DNA of 64,000 nucleotides from Saccharothrix sp. NRRL B-16348 (GTDB taxonomy: Bacteria; Actinomycetota; Actinomycetes; Mycobacteriales; Pseudonocardiaceae). Positions 42,673-51,090 of the stretch are shown one piece after another. Numbering within the stretch: position 1 is the stretch's first letter; each line of letters starts with the position of its first letter. Both the position numbers and the translations under genes were made by a program. The notes beneath the pieces were generated by a model. The model saw only the letters and a list, made by a program, of their open reading frames with translations. It made no database searches and had not been told where the DNA came from. The stretch covers positions 1 to 64,000 of the forward strand of contig NZ_LGED01000169.1 of the NCBI RefSeq assembly GCF_001280085.1, read 5' to 3'.

Positions 42673-44370
42673 CTACCCGCAGACCGCGCCGCCGGAGGCG
42701 GAGCCGACGAGCTTGGCGTACTTCGCCAGCACGCCCCGCTGGTAACGCGCGGGCAGCGGCGCCCAGCCCTCGCGGCGCGCGGCCATCTCGGCCGCGTCCA
42801 CGGCGACGTCCAGCGTGCCGTTGGCGACGTCGAGCGTGACCTGGTCGCCGTCGCGGATGAACGCGATCGGACCGCCGTCGGCCGCTTCCGGGGCGACGTG
42901 GCCCACGCACAGGCCGGTCGTGCCGCCGGAGAACCGGCCGTCGGTGAGCAGCAGGACGTCCTTGCCCAGCCCGGCGCCCTTGATCGCGGCGGTGATGGCG
43001 AGCATCTCCCGCATGCCCGGCCCGCCCTTGGGGCCTTCGTAGCGGATGACGACCACGTCGCCGGCGGTGATCGTGCCGTCCTCCAGCGCGTCCATGGCCG
43101 CGCGCTCGCGGTCGAAGACGCGGGCGGTGCCGGTGAACACGTCCGAGTCGAACCCGGCGGACTTCACCACCGCGCCGTCGGGCGCGAGCGAGCCGCGCAG
43201 GATCGTGATGCCGCCGGTGCGGTGGATCGGCTCGTTCATCGCGCGCAGCACCGTGCCGTCGGGGTCCGGCGGCGCGATGTCGGCCAGGTTCTCGGCGACC
43301 GTGCGGCCGGTGACGGTCAGGCAGTCGCCGTGCAGCAGGCCGGCGTCCAGCAGCGCCTTCATCACCACGGGCACGCCGCCGATGCGGTCGACGTCGGTCA
43401 TCACGTGCCTGCCGAACGGCTTGACGTCGGCCAGGTGCGGCACCTTCGCGCCGATCCGGGTGAAGTCGTCCAGGCTCAGCTCCACCTCGGCCTCGTGCGC
43501 GATGGCCAGCAGGTGCAGCACGGCGTTGGTGGACCCGCCGAACGCCATCACCACGGCGATCGCGTTCTCGAACGCCTCGCGGGTCATGATCTGCCGCGCG
43601 GTGATGCCCTGGCGCAGCATCCCGACCACGGCCTGACCGGACTTGCGGGCGAACCCGTCGCGCCGCCGGTCCGTGGCGGGCGGCGCCGCGCTGCCCGGCA
43701 GGGACATGCCCAGCGCCTCGGCCGCGCTCGCCATCGTGTTCGCGGTGTACATGCCGCCGCACGCGCCCTCACCGGGGCAGATGGCGCGTTCGATGCGGTC
43801 GACGTCCTCGCGGCTCATCAGGCCGCGGGCGCACGCGCCGACGGCCTCGAACGCGTCGATGATCGTCACCTCGCGCTCGCTGCCGTCGGTCAGGGTGACC
43901 CGGCCGGGCAGGATCGAGCCCGCGTAGAGGAACACGCTGGCCAGGTCGAGCCGCGCGGCGGCCATGAGCATGCCGGGCAGCGACTTGTCGCAGCCCGCGA
44001 GCAGCACCGAACCGTCCAGCCGCTCGGCCTGCATGACGGTCTCCACGCTGTCCGCGATGACCTCGCGCGACACCAGGGAGAAGTGCATGCCCTCGTGGCC
44101 CATCGAGATGCCGTCGGACACCGAGATCGTGCCGAACTCCAGCGGGTAGCCGCCCGCCATGTGCACGCCGTCCTTGCTCGCCTTCGCCAGCCGGTCCAAC
44201 GGCAGGTTGCACGGCGTGATCTCGTTCCACGACGAGGCGACGCCGATCTGGGGCTTGGCCCAGTCGTCGTCACCCATCCCGACCGCTCGCAGCATCCCGC
44301 GGGCGCCGGTCCTCTCCAGGCCGTCGGTGACGTCGCGACTGCGCGGCTTGATGTCCGGGGTTTCGTTCAT
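42673..44370 (-). CDS. ilvD: Dihydroxy-acid dehydratase
   Basis: 565 residues, the usual length of IlvD. It makes 2-keto acids from 2,3-dihydroxy acids in valine, isoleucine and pantothenate synthesis, using an Fe-S cluster and Mg. The three cluster cysteines are C54 (ITPCN), C127 (GCDKSLPG) and about C204 ([12 protein letters not shown]). Other conserved blocks are [21 protein letters not shown] and [17 protein letters not shown]. The start ATG 44370 begins [17 protein letters not shown]. It is a single gene; other branched-chain genes are not in this window. Confidence 0.96.
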   Translation of the reverse strand: MNETPDIKPRSRDVTDGLERTGARGMLRAVGMGDDDWAKPQIGVASSWNEITPCNLPLDRLAKASKDGVHMAGGYPLEFGTISVSDGISMGHEGMHFSLVSREVIADSVETVMQAERLDGSVLLAGCDKSLPGMLMAAARLDLASVFLYAGSILPGRVTLTDGSEREVTIIDAFEAVGACARGLMSREDVDRIERAICPGEGACGGMYTANTMASAAEALGMSLPGSAAPPATDRRRDGFARKSGQAVVGMLRQGITARQIMTREAFENAIAVVMAFGGSTNAVLHLLAIAHEAEVELSLDDFTRIGAKVPHLADVKPFGRHVMTDVDRIGGVPVVMKALLDAGLLHGDCLTVTGRTVAENLADIAPPDPDGTVLRAMNEPIHRTGGITILRGSLAPDGAVVKSAGFDSDVFTGTARVFDRERAAMDALEDGTITAGDVVVIRYEGPKGGPGMREMLAITAAIKGAGLGKDVLLLTDGRFSGGTTGLCVGHVAPEAADGGPIAFIRDGDQVTLDVANGTLDVAVDAAEMAARREGWAPLPARYQRGVLAKYAKLVGSASGGAVCG

Positions 44371-44693
44371 GCCCGAAACCTAACGTCCCGGCGCGGGCGT
44401 CGCACCGGCGACCGGCCGTTGCCCGACCCGCGGTTCCGGGCCGCGCGGCACGGTGACGGCCGGTCGGCGTTCGTGGTGCCAAACCGCTCGGGCATGACGG
44501 GAAGCCGTACCGGCGGCTGCGGGCGCGGGCGGCGACGCGGTGCAGGTGCCGGCCGCCCGACCGCCCGGTCCGATCCCCGCGCCGGTCCCGCCGTCCTTGA
44601 CCGGGAGTGCCCGGCCGGTTAAACCGAAATGGTGTTATGAGACGCGCCCACGCTTCCTCTCGGTCTCCACCGGCTGAACGAAGGAAGGTCGAC
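44371..44693. other. 323-bp divergent intergenic region between ilvD and the flavin monooxygenase
   Basis: Very GC-rich, with no convincing reading frame. The last 100 bp hold a good promoter (44597-44625) toward the monooxygenase. I see no clear ilvD promoter, attenuator or T-box. Confidence 0.5.
44597..44625 (+). promoter_or_regulatory. Sigma70-type promoter of the flavin monooxygenase
   Basis: TTGACC (44597-44602), 17 bp, TAAACC (44620-44625). About 68 bp of leader precede the start codon. Confidence 0.55.
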
Positions 44694-45914
44694 ATGGCCG
44701 AGCCCGCCGTCCGCACCGCCGAGCCGAACGCCGACGAAGGGCTCAAGACCGCGGCCGGGATCCTGAGCCGCGCCAAGGCGGCGGCGCCGTTGCTGCGCGC
44801 GAGGTCCGAGGAGATCGAGCAGGCCCGGCGCCTGCCCGCCGACGTCGTCGAGCTGCTGCGGTCCACCGGTGTGTTCCGGATGGCAGTCGCCGAGGAGCGT
44901 GGCGGGCCCGGGCTGACCTCCGTGCAGCAGACCGAGGTGATCGAGGCGCTGTCGTACGGCGACCCGTCGGCGGGCTGGTGCGCGATGATCGGCATGGACA
45001 CCCCGCTGTACTCGGCGTTCCTGCCCGAGTCGGCGGTGGACGAGATGTTCCCGCACCCGGACATGATCACCGCGGGGCTGATCCTCCCGGCCGGCCGTGC
45101 CGAGCGGGCGCCCGGCGGGTACCGGCTCACGGGCCGGTGGCAGTTCGGCAGCGGCATCACGCACGCCGACTGGGTGTCCGCGGGCAGCTTCGTCACCAGC
45201 GGCGGCGAGGTCGAGACCGGCGCGGACGGCGCACCGGTCTGGCGGGTGATGCTGGTGCCGCCCGACGAGGTCGAGACCGTCGACACCTGGCACACCACGG
45301 GCCTGCGCGGCAGCGGCAGCCGGGACTACGTGATCACCGACGTGTTCGTGCCGGAGGAGCACTCGTTCAGCTTCGGCACGCCGCTGAGCCGCCGCGGCCC
45401 GCTGGCCACGCCGGACGCGTTCGTGCGCAACATGCCCGGTGTGCCGCTGGGGTTGGCCCGCGCCGCGTTGGACCACGTCCGCGAGCACGTGCTGACCAGG
45501 GTGAACCGGAGCACCGGCGAGCGCTGGTCGGACAACTACCGGGTGCAGCTGACCATCGGCGAAGCCGAGATGGACTACCAGACCGCGCGGCACGCCGTGT
45601 ACGGCAGCCTCGCCCGGCAGTGGGAGCTGCTGGCGTCCGGCAGGTCGTTGGACGACTTCACCGCGGACGAGCGGATCGCCACCGCGCTGCCCCGGCTCAA
45701 CGCCTTCCGCGCCGCCCGGCGCGTCGTCACCAAGCTCTACGACCTGCTCGCCACGACGTCGATCTACCAGCCGTCACCGGTGGACCGGTGGCTGCGCGAC
45801 ATCACGACCATGTGCCAGCACATCGTGGTGCAGGACCAGATCGTGCAGTCCGCGGGCGCGCACGTGCTCGGCGGCACCCCGCTGTTCCCGTTCGCGCTGG
45901 GGATCGTGGACTGA
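44694..45914 (+). CDS. Acyl-CoA-dehydrogenase-fold flavin monooxygenase (HsaA/DszC-like)
   Basis: 406 residues from ATG 44694 after AAGGAAGG. It has the acyl-CoA dehydrogenase fold with an N-terminal helical domain (RRLPADVVELLRSTGVFRM, GDPSAGWC), middle beta domain (GYRLTGRWQFGSGITHADW, TTGLRGSGSRDYV) and C-terminal helical bundle. The GxW-F-SG pattern and the absence of the usual catalytic Glu place it with two-component flavin monooxygenases that hydroxylate phenols or sulphur heterocycles using FMNH2 or FADH2. A separate flavin reductase is needed and is not adjacent. Confidence 0.82.
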   Translation: MAEPAVRTAEPNADEGLKTAAGILSRAKAAAPLLRARSEEIEQARRLPADVVELLRSTGVFRMAVAEERGGPGLTSVQQTEVIEALSYGDPSAGWCAMIGMDTPLYSAFLPESAVDEMFPHPDMITAGLILPAGRAERAPGGYRLTGRWQFGSGITHADWVSAGSFVTSGGEVETGADGAPVWRVMLVPPDEVETVDTWHTTGLRGSGSRDYVITDVFVPEEHSFSFGTPLSRRGPLATPDAFVRNMPGVPLGLARAALDHVREHVLTRVNRSTGERWSDNYRVQLTIGEAEMDYQTARHAVYGSLARQWELLASGRSLDDFTADERIATALPRLNAFRAARRVVTKLYDLLATTSIYQPSPVDRWLRDITTMCQHIVVQDQIVQSAGAHVLGGTPLFPFALGIVD

Positions 45915-45927
45915 CCGGACGGCCCCG

Positions 45928-45956
45928 ACCGGCCTTCGCGGTCGGTCGAGGCCGGT
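45928..45956. terminator. Hairpin terminator between convergent genes
   Basis: ACCGGCCT (45928-45935) pairs with AGGCCGGT (45949-45956) across a 13-nt loop, midway between the monooxygenase stop and the stop of the secreted protein gene. Confidence 0.5.
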
Positions 45957-45961
45957 GGCGG

Positions 45962-46696
45962 TCAGAGTTCGGTGTAGCTCTTCAACCCCACCAGCGTGGT
46001 GAGCTTCATCGAGTTCGCCCCGGCGGGGGAGGGCAGGCCGAACCGCTTGTCCACCAGGCGGTCGAGGCCGCCGCAGCCGCGCGCGGCGGGCACGGCGAAC
46101 GCGTTGTCCTCCATGGTGAACCTGAGCACCGGCGGGTCGGCGGAGATCCGGTCGGGCCCGCCGGTCCGGACGGGCCGGAACACGAGCGGGTCCGCGTCGT
46201 CGCCGATCGTGCAGGCGTTCGGCAGCAGGCCGTTGAGCACGCGGAGCTTCAGGTGCTGCACGCCCATCCGGTCGCCGTCGGAGAGGAAGTCGGCGAAACC
46301 GGCGTACTCGAGGCGCAGGTCGGTGCGCAGCAGCGGGTGTTGCCCGGGACCGCCACCGCCGAGCAGGCCGCCCGGCACGCGGGTCGGTTCGGCCCGCAGC
46401 GCGCCGAAGACCTGGGCGAACTCGCCGTTCAACCGCCCTTCGGCGAACGTCAGCCGCATCGCGCCGGTGTCCTGCTCGCCGAGGGCGCCGAACTTGATGG
46501 TGCCGCTGGACAGCAGCACCTCGCAGCGCCACTGCGCGGGGTCGGCGCCCGCGGGGAGCTCCGGGCAGTCGGCGAAGTCGAACGTCGGCAGCGGCGCGGG
46601 CTGGGCGGCGGCCTGCTGGGGCACCGCCGCGGCCAGCCCGATCAGCGCCGTGCTCGCCAGCGCCGCGACGGCGGCGCGGCGGAAGGTTCTCGTCAT
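45962..46696 (-). CDS. Secreted hypothetical protein
   Basis: 244 residues from ATG 46696. A signal peptide (about 1-32, cleavage after AAAQA-like region) is followed by a mature domain with four cysteines (ADCPELP, WRCEVLL, NACTIGDD, RGCGGLD), probably two disulfides, and beta-strand-like segments (GTIKFGALGEQD). I do not recognise the family. It appears monocistronic and convergent with the monooxygenase. Confidence 0.7.
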   Translation of the reverse strand: MTRTFRRAAVAALASTALIGLAAAVPQQAAAQPAPLPTFDFADCPELPAGADPAQWRCEVLLSSGTIKFGALGEQDTGAMRLTFAEGRLNGEFAQVFGALRAEPTRVPGGLLGGGGPGQHPLLRTDLRLEYAGFADFLSDGDRMGVQHLKLRVLNGLLPNACTIGDDADPLVFRPVRTGGPDRISADPPVLRFTMEDNAFAVPAARGCGGLDRLVDKRFGLPSPAGANSMKLTTLVGLKSYTEL

Positions 46697-46838
46697 GCCG
46701 CAGAGCCTCCCGTTCCGCGCCGCGCCCATGATCCGGCAGATCCCCGGTATCACCCCCGGTTCGACCCCGAGGCGCGACCGGGGTCGACGGCCCGTCAGCC
46801 GTGGCTCGCGATCACCGGGCCGCAGGCTTCCCGTGGTG

Positions 46839-47378
46839 TCAGGAAGTGGCCGGGCCTCCGGCGGCGAGGTCGAGCCGGGTGACGGCCTCCTCGACGATCT
46901 GCTCCGGGGTCAGCGTCACGTCGACCGCGGCTCCGTCCTCTTCGGACCCCAGCGGTTCGAGGGTGTCGAACTGCGACTGGAGCAGGGCGGGCGGCATGAA
47001 GTGGCCGGACCGGTGCCGCATCCGGTCGGCGATCACGTCGGCGGCGCCGTGCAGGTGCAGGAAGCGGACCCGCGCGTCGGCGGCCCGCAGCACGTCCCGG
47101 TAGGCCCGTTTGAGCGCCGAGCACGTGACGACCGTGCTCTCGCCCGCGGCGGCACGCGCGGTGATCCAGTCGCGGATGGCGGCCAGCCACGGCGCGCGGT
47201 CGGCGTCGGTGAGCGGTGTGCCCGCGGACATCTTCCCGATGTTCGCGGCCGGGTGGAACTCGTCGGCCTCGGCCATCGACCAGTCGAGCCGGTCGGCCAA
47301 CGACCGGGCGACCGTGCTCTTGCCCGACCCGGACACGCCCATCACGACGACGCAGGTCGGCTCGGCGCTCGTGGTCAT
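46839..47378 (-). CDS. Gluconokinase
   Basis: 179 residues from ATG 47378, the normal size of GntK-type kinases. The P-loop is VMGVSGSGKSTVARSLA, with EADEFHPAANIGKMSAGTPLTDADRAPWL and SALKRAYRDVLR, which are family signatures. It phosphorylates gluconate to 6-phosphogluconate. It is divergent from a GntR-type repressor with two operator-like 15-mers between them. No gluconate permease is seen in the window. Confidence 0.93.
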   Translation of the reverse strand: MTTSAEPTCVVVMGVSGSGKSTVARSLADRLDWSMAEADEFHPAANIGKMSAGTPLTDADRAPWLAAIRDWITARAAAGESTVVTCSALKRAYRDVLRAADARVRFLHLHGAADVIADRMRHRSGHFMPPALLQSQFDTLEPLGSEEDGAAVDVTLTPEQIVEEAVTRLDLAAGGPATS

Positions 47379-47405
47379 GGGGTGCCACCTCTCGGCTGCG
47401 ACGGC

Positions 47406-47442
47406 AAAAGTAGTACCTTTGGCCGCGAAAGGTACCACCTTT
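47406..47442. promoter_or_regulatory. Two GntR-type operators in the gluconate divergent promoter
   Basis: AAAAGTAGTACCTTT (47406-47420) and AAAGGTACCACCTTT (47428-47442) are two near-palindromic 15-mers with centres 22 bp apart, two helical turns. They lie 28 bp from the kinase start and 40 bp from the regulator start. Confidence 0.7.
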
Positions 47443-47481
47443 GGCAGGCTGGAAAAGCCTCGCCGGGATACGCTGCTGCCC

Positions 47482-48219
47482 GTGCCGGTACCACGTCAGG
47501 GGAGCGCGCCGGGCGGCGACGCCCTGCACAGCTCCGTGCTCGACACCCTCGGGCTGCAGATCACCAGCGGCGACCTCGAGGAGGGACGGGTCCTGACGCT
47601 CGACGGCATCCAGGAGCGGTTCGGGGTGTCCCGGACCGTCGCCCGCGAAACCATGCGGGTGCTGGAGTCGATGGGCCTGGTGACGTCACGGCGACGGGTC
47701 GGGATCACCGTGCGACCCCGGTCGTCCTGGCAGGTCTACGACCCCCGGTTGATCTGGTGGCGGCTGGCCGGCCCGCACCGCGACGCCCAGTTGCGCGCGC
47801 TCACCGAACTGCGGATCGCGGTCGAGCCGGTGGCGGCGGCACGGGCGGCGTGGAACGCGTCGGCCAAGGAGCGCGACCGGCTGCTCGACCTCGCCACGCG
47901 GATGCGGCGGCTGGGCGAGGCGGGCGAGGTGGCGGAGTTCCTCGAACTGGACGTCGCCTTCCACGAGCTGCTGCTGGAGTCGGGCGGCAACGAGATGTTC
48001 GCCGCGCTCCAAGGTGTCGTGGCGGTGGTGCTGCGCGGACGGACGAGCCTGGGGCTGATGCCCGAGAAGCCGGTGGCCGACGCGCTGGACCTGCACGAGG
48101 AGGTGGCGCGGGCGGTCGCGTCCCGGCACCCCGAGGCCGCCGAACTGGCCATGCGCGCGTTGGTGGCCGAAGCGCGCGACGCCGTGGTGCCCGCCAACGG
48201 GCCACACGCAATTCCTTGA
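47482..48219 (+). CDS. GntR-family (FadR/FCD subgroup) regulator, probable gluconate repressor
   Basis: 245 residues from GTG 47482. The winged helix is LTLDGIQERFGVSRTVARETMRVLESMGLVTSRRRVGITV; the C-terminal FCD domain has metal-ligand-like residues in AVEPVAA, LDVAFHELLLESGGN and DLHEEVARAV. It is divergent from gluconokinase, the standard GntR-gntK pair, with the two operators between them, so induction by gluconate is the best reading. Confidence 0.9.
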   Translation: MPVPRQGSAPGGDALHSSVLDTLGLQITSGDLEEGRVLTLDGIQERFGVSRTVARETMRVLESMGLVTSRRRVGITVRPRSSWQVYDPRLIWWRLAGPHRDAQLRALTELRIAVEPVAAARAAWNASAKERDRLLDLATRMRRLGEAGEVAEFLELDVAFHELLLESGGNEMFAALQGVVAVVLRGRTSLGLMPEKPVADALDLHEEVARAVASRHPEAAELAMRALVAEARDAVVPANGPHAIP

Positions 48220-48335
48220 TCGCCTCCACCCGCGACTTCCACAATTCAGGAAGATCGCGGACGATTCGACGACCCGGCCGTGCGTCGGAGGGCTGTCACA
48301 CGTAGGTGTGTTGGGCTCGTTACCGTCAGTACACG

Positions 48336-48440
48336 GTGAGCCTGGTGCACGCCGACATCGACCACGCCACGTCCCACGAGGCGATCACCGCCCTCGTCCG
48401 CGAAGCCGACCGGTTGACCAGCGGCGCACTTCGTCGTTGA
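48336..48440 (+). CDS. Possible 34-residue ORF of unknown role
   Basis: GTG 48336 to TGA 48440 encodes VSLVHADIDHATSHEAITAL and READRLTSGALRR. No clear ribosome site precedes it. The coding-like codon use makes it noteworthy, but it may be a gene remnant or a chance frame in the 283 bp between the GntR gene and the next protein. The rest of that gap contains nothing I can name. Confidence 0.25.
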   Translation: MSLVHADIDHATSHEAITALVREADRLTSGALRR

Positions 48441-48502
48441 TCCGTGGGAACGCGAGGCCCCCGTTCGCCGTCGAAAGCGCGAACCACGAACGGGGAGGCA
48501 CC

Positions 48503-49483
48503 GTGAACTACCCACAGCAACCGCCGGGCGGGCAGGACCCTTATGGTCAGCCTGGTCAGTACGGCGGCTACCAGTACGGCGGCTTCGCCCCGCAGCCTCC
48601 TCCCGCGCCGAAGAAGCGGACCGGCGCGATCGTGGCGGTCGTGGTGGTGGTCGTGCTCCTGCTGGGTGGTCTCGGGTTCACCGGGTTCGTGCAGCCCGGG
48701 TTCTTCCTCGGCGGTGCGGGCACCACGACGACCACGACCGCGCCGCCGACCACCACCACGTCGTCCACGGCGCCGAAGGGCGGCGGCGAAGCGGACGAGC
48801 TGGTGAAGTCGCTGGTGGCCGGCTTGGACACGCAGGACGCCGCCGCGCTCAAGAAGCTCGAGTGCCCGAGCGCCAAGACCTCCGTGAACAGCGCCATCGA
48901 CGACGTGTCCGCGCTCAAGAAGGCCGAGCTCGTCGAGACCGACGAGGTCACCGACGACAAGGTGCGGGCGACCGTCGAGGTCACCACCTCCTCGCGGACG
49001 TCGAAGGTCGACGTGACGGTCGTCCGCGAGGACGGCGACTGGTGCTGGCACGACATCGCGCGGGCCAAGGGCGAGCCGTCGGCCAGCGGACGTCCGACGG
49101 CGACCAGCGGCCGGGTGACCGCCCCGCCGACCAGCGGCGGCGGCGGGCCCACGGCGGGCGGCAAGCCCGTCGCCCCGGAAGCGCTCGCCGCGATGAAGTC
49201 GTTCCTGGACAGCGTGAACGCCGGTGACGCGGCCGCCGCGACCGGTCTGCTGTGCTCGGACGCCATCAACGACGCGGCCGACGTGGAGAAGCTCGTCGGG
49301 TACGAGCCGGACCTGGCCGTCGACCCGGCGATGGACGGCAAGACGACGGGCGAGGACTCGGTCCAGCTCTACCTCAAGGGCACGGCGAAGGGGCAGAAGC
49401 TGGGGGGCTACTCCACGAACCTGTGGGTGACCAGCTACGACGGCCCGTGGTGCGTCCACGCGTTCCGGGCGGTCGTCGGCTGA
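48503..49483 (+). CDS. Membrane-anchored protein with tandem DUF4878-like domains
   Basis: 326 residues from GTG 48503 with GGGGAGG upstream. The N-terminus is Pro/Gln/Gly/Tyr-rich (DPYGQPGQYGGYQYGG), followed by one membrane segment (GAIVAVVVVVVLLLGGLGF), a Thr-rich linker and two similar extracytoplasmic domains, each with a Cys pair (ECPSAK...WCWHD; LLCSDA...WCVHAF). This is the layout of actinomycete NTF2-like DUF4878 proteins. Function is unknown. It is convergent with the PBP4-type gene. Confidence 0.75.
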   Translation: MNYPQQPPGGQDPYGQPGQYGGYQYGGFAPQPPPAPKKRTGAIVAVVVVVVLLLGGLGFTGFVQPGFFLGGAGTTTTTTAPPTTTTSSTAPKGGGEADELVKSLVAGLDTQDAAALKKLECPSAKTSVNSAIDDVSALKKAELVETDEVTDDKVRATVEVTTSSRTSKVDVTVVREDGDWCWHDIARAKGEPSASGRPTATSGRVTAPPTSGGGGPTAGGKPVAPEALAAMKSFLDSVNAGDAAAATGLLCSDAINDAADVEKLVGYEPDLAVDPAMDGKTTGEDSVQLYLKGTAKGQKLGGYSTNLWVTSYDGPWCVHAFRAVVG

Positions 49484-49489
49484 CCCCGG

Positions 49490-51040
49490 TCAGCAGGACT
49501 TGGTCCAGCTGCACTCCAACCGCGGGTCGGCGACCGGTTCGGGCACGACCCCGGCCGCGGCCGGGGTCTGCCCGCGCGAGTGGGCGGCCAGCCGGACGGC
49601 GACGGCGTCCTCGAACGGTTTCGCCGACGTGAGGGTGTTGTTGCTGATCATGGCGAACACCAGCGGGGTGCCGTCGGCGGTGGTGACGTAGCCGGAGAGG
49701 GCGCTGACGCCGGTCAGGGTGCCGGTCTTGGCCCGCACGTTGCCCTCGGCCGGCGTGCCGCGCATCCGGTTGCGGAGGGTGCCGCCGACCATCCGATCGC
49801 TCTTGCCCGCCACGGGCAGCGAGTCGTACCAGGTCCGGAACCACGGCTCGCGCTGGGCGGCGAGCAGCAGCGCGGCCACCTGGTCGGGCGAGACCTGGTC
49901 CATCCTGGACAGACCGGAGCCGTCCCGCAGGGACAGCGCGGTCGCGTCCACGCCCAACCCGCCGAGCGTCGCCGTCATCGCGCGCAGCCCCGCGGTCCAG
50001 CTGCCCTCGCCGAACACGGCCCGGCCGGCGGTCTTGACCAGGATCTCGGCGTGCATGTTGTTGCTGAGCTTCATGAACGGGACCATCAGCTGCGACAGCG
50101 GCATCGACTGGTGCTCGCCGAGCACGCGCGCGTCGGCCGGGGTCGCGCCGGCGCCCGTGCCGCCGAGCACGTGCACGCCGTGCCGGGTGAGCGCGTCGCG
50201 GAACAGGGACGTGACGAGCCCGGTCGGCTCCCAGACCGTGCTCCACTCGTTCTCGACGGGGCCGCCGGCGGGGATGCTGCCGCGCACGGTGATCACGTTG
50301 GTGCCGTGCTGCCGTTCGACGGACACGCTCGACGCCGAGCCGGGCGCGCCGGTGACGGCGGTGTTGGCGATCGTGACGTAGTCGGTCGGCGGGTCGGTGG
50401 TGACCGCGGCCGGGTGGCCCGCCGCGCCGGGCGCGACGCGGACGATGACGGTCCCGGCGTCGTAGTCGGTGTCCGGCGAGACGGTCAGCGCCGAGATCTG
50501 GGCGTTGTAGTAGTACGGCTCGTCGTCCCAGGCCCAGCCGGTGCCGAGGCGCACGGCGTCGAACCAGGTGTCGTCGGCGACGAGCTTGCCGCGGACCACC
50601 TTGACGCCGCTGCGGGCGACCTGGGCGGCCAGCGCGTCGTAGTCGGCGGCGAGCATGGTCGGGTCGCCCGTGCCACGCAGGTGCAGGTCACCGGCCAGCA
50701 CTCCGGCCCGTTCCCGGCCGGTCGCGGCCACGGTGGTGCGGAACCGGTGGTCGGGGCCGAGGATCTCCAGCGCCGCGGCGGAGCTGATCAGCTTGCCGTT
50801 CGACGCCGGCTGGCCGCGCTGGTCGCTCTCCCGGGAGTACACCAGGGCGCCCGTCCCGGCGTGGCGGACCACGAGCCCGACGTCCGCGCCGTCGAGGGCG
50901 GTGGCGGTGATGATCGCGTCGAGGTCCCGGCTGAGCGCGTCGTCGGCCTGCGCGGACGCGGGCGTCGCGAGGTCGGCGGCCGGGATCGCGGCGAGCGCGA
51001 CGGCGGCCAGGACGAGCGCGAACGACCGTGATCTGGGCAT
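49490..51040 (-). CDS. D-alanyl-D-alanine carboxypeptidase/endopeptidase (PBP4, DacB type)
   Basis: 516 residues from ATG 51040. A signal peptide (about 1-30) leads to a class C penicillin-binding protein fold with a large inserted domain. Active-site motifs are SxxK (ASNGKLISS, near residue 80), SxN (KLSNN, about 325) and KTG (RAKTGTLTG, about 455). It trims or cuts peptidoglycan cross-links outside the membrane. A Cys pair is at the extreme C-terminus (ECSWTKSC). It is convergent with the DUF4878-like gene. Confidence 0.93.
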   Translation of the reverse strand: MPRSRSFALVLAAVALAAIPAADLATPASAQADDALSRDLDAIITATALDGADVGLVVRHAGTGALVYSRESDQRGQPASNGKLISSAAALEILGPDHRFRTTVAATGRERAGVLAGDLHLRGTGDPTMLAADYDALAAQVARSGVKVVRGKLVADDTWFDAVRLGTGWAWDDEPYYYNAQISALTVSPDTDYDAGTVIVRVAPGAAGHPAAVTTDPPTDYVTIANTAVTGAPGSASSVSVERQHGTNVITVRGSIPAGGPVENEWSTVWEPTGLVTSLFRDALTRHGVHVLGGTGAGATPADARVLGEHQSMPLSQLMVPFMKLSNNMHAEILVKTAGRAVFGEGSWTAGLRAMTATLGGLGVDATALSLRDGSGLSRMDQVSPDQVAALLLAAQREPWFRTWYDSLPVAGKSDRMVGGTLRNRMRGTPAEGNVRAKTGTLTGVSALSGYVTTADGTPLVFAMISNNTLTSAKPFEDAVAVRLAAHSRGQTPAAAGVVPEPVADPRLECSWTKSC

Positions 51041-51090
51041 GGAAGCTCCTCCAGGGACGCCGGTGCCACTTCAGGGCAAGGATTCTCCAC

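Noticed and set aside
40754..43762. Open frame of 1002 codons on the minus strand
   Set aside because: It runs antisense to the beta-helix gene and out of frame through ilvD; no recognisable protein.
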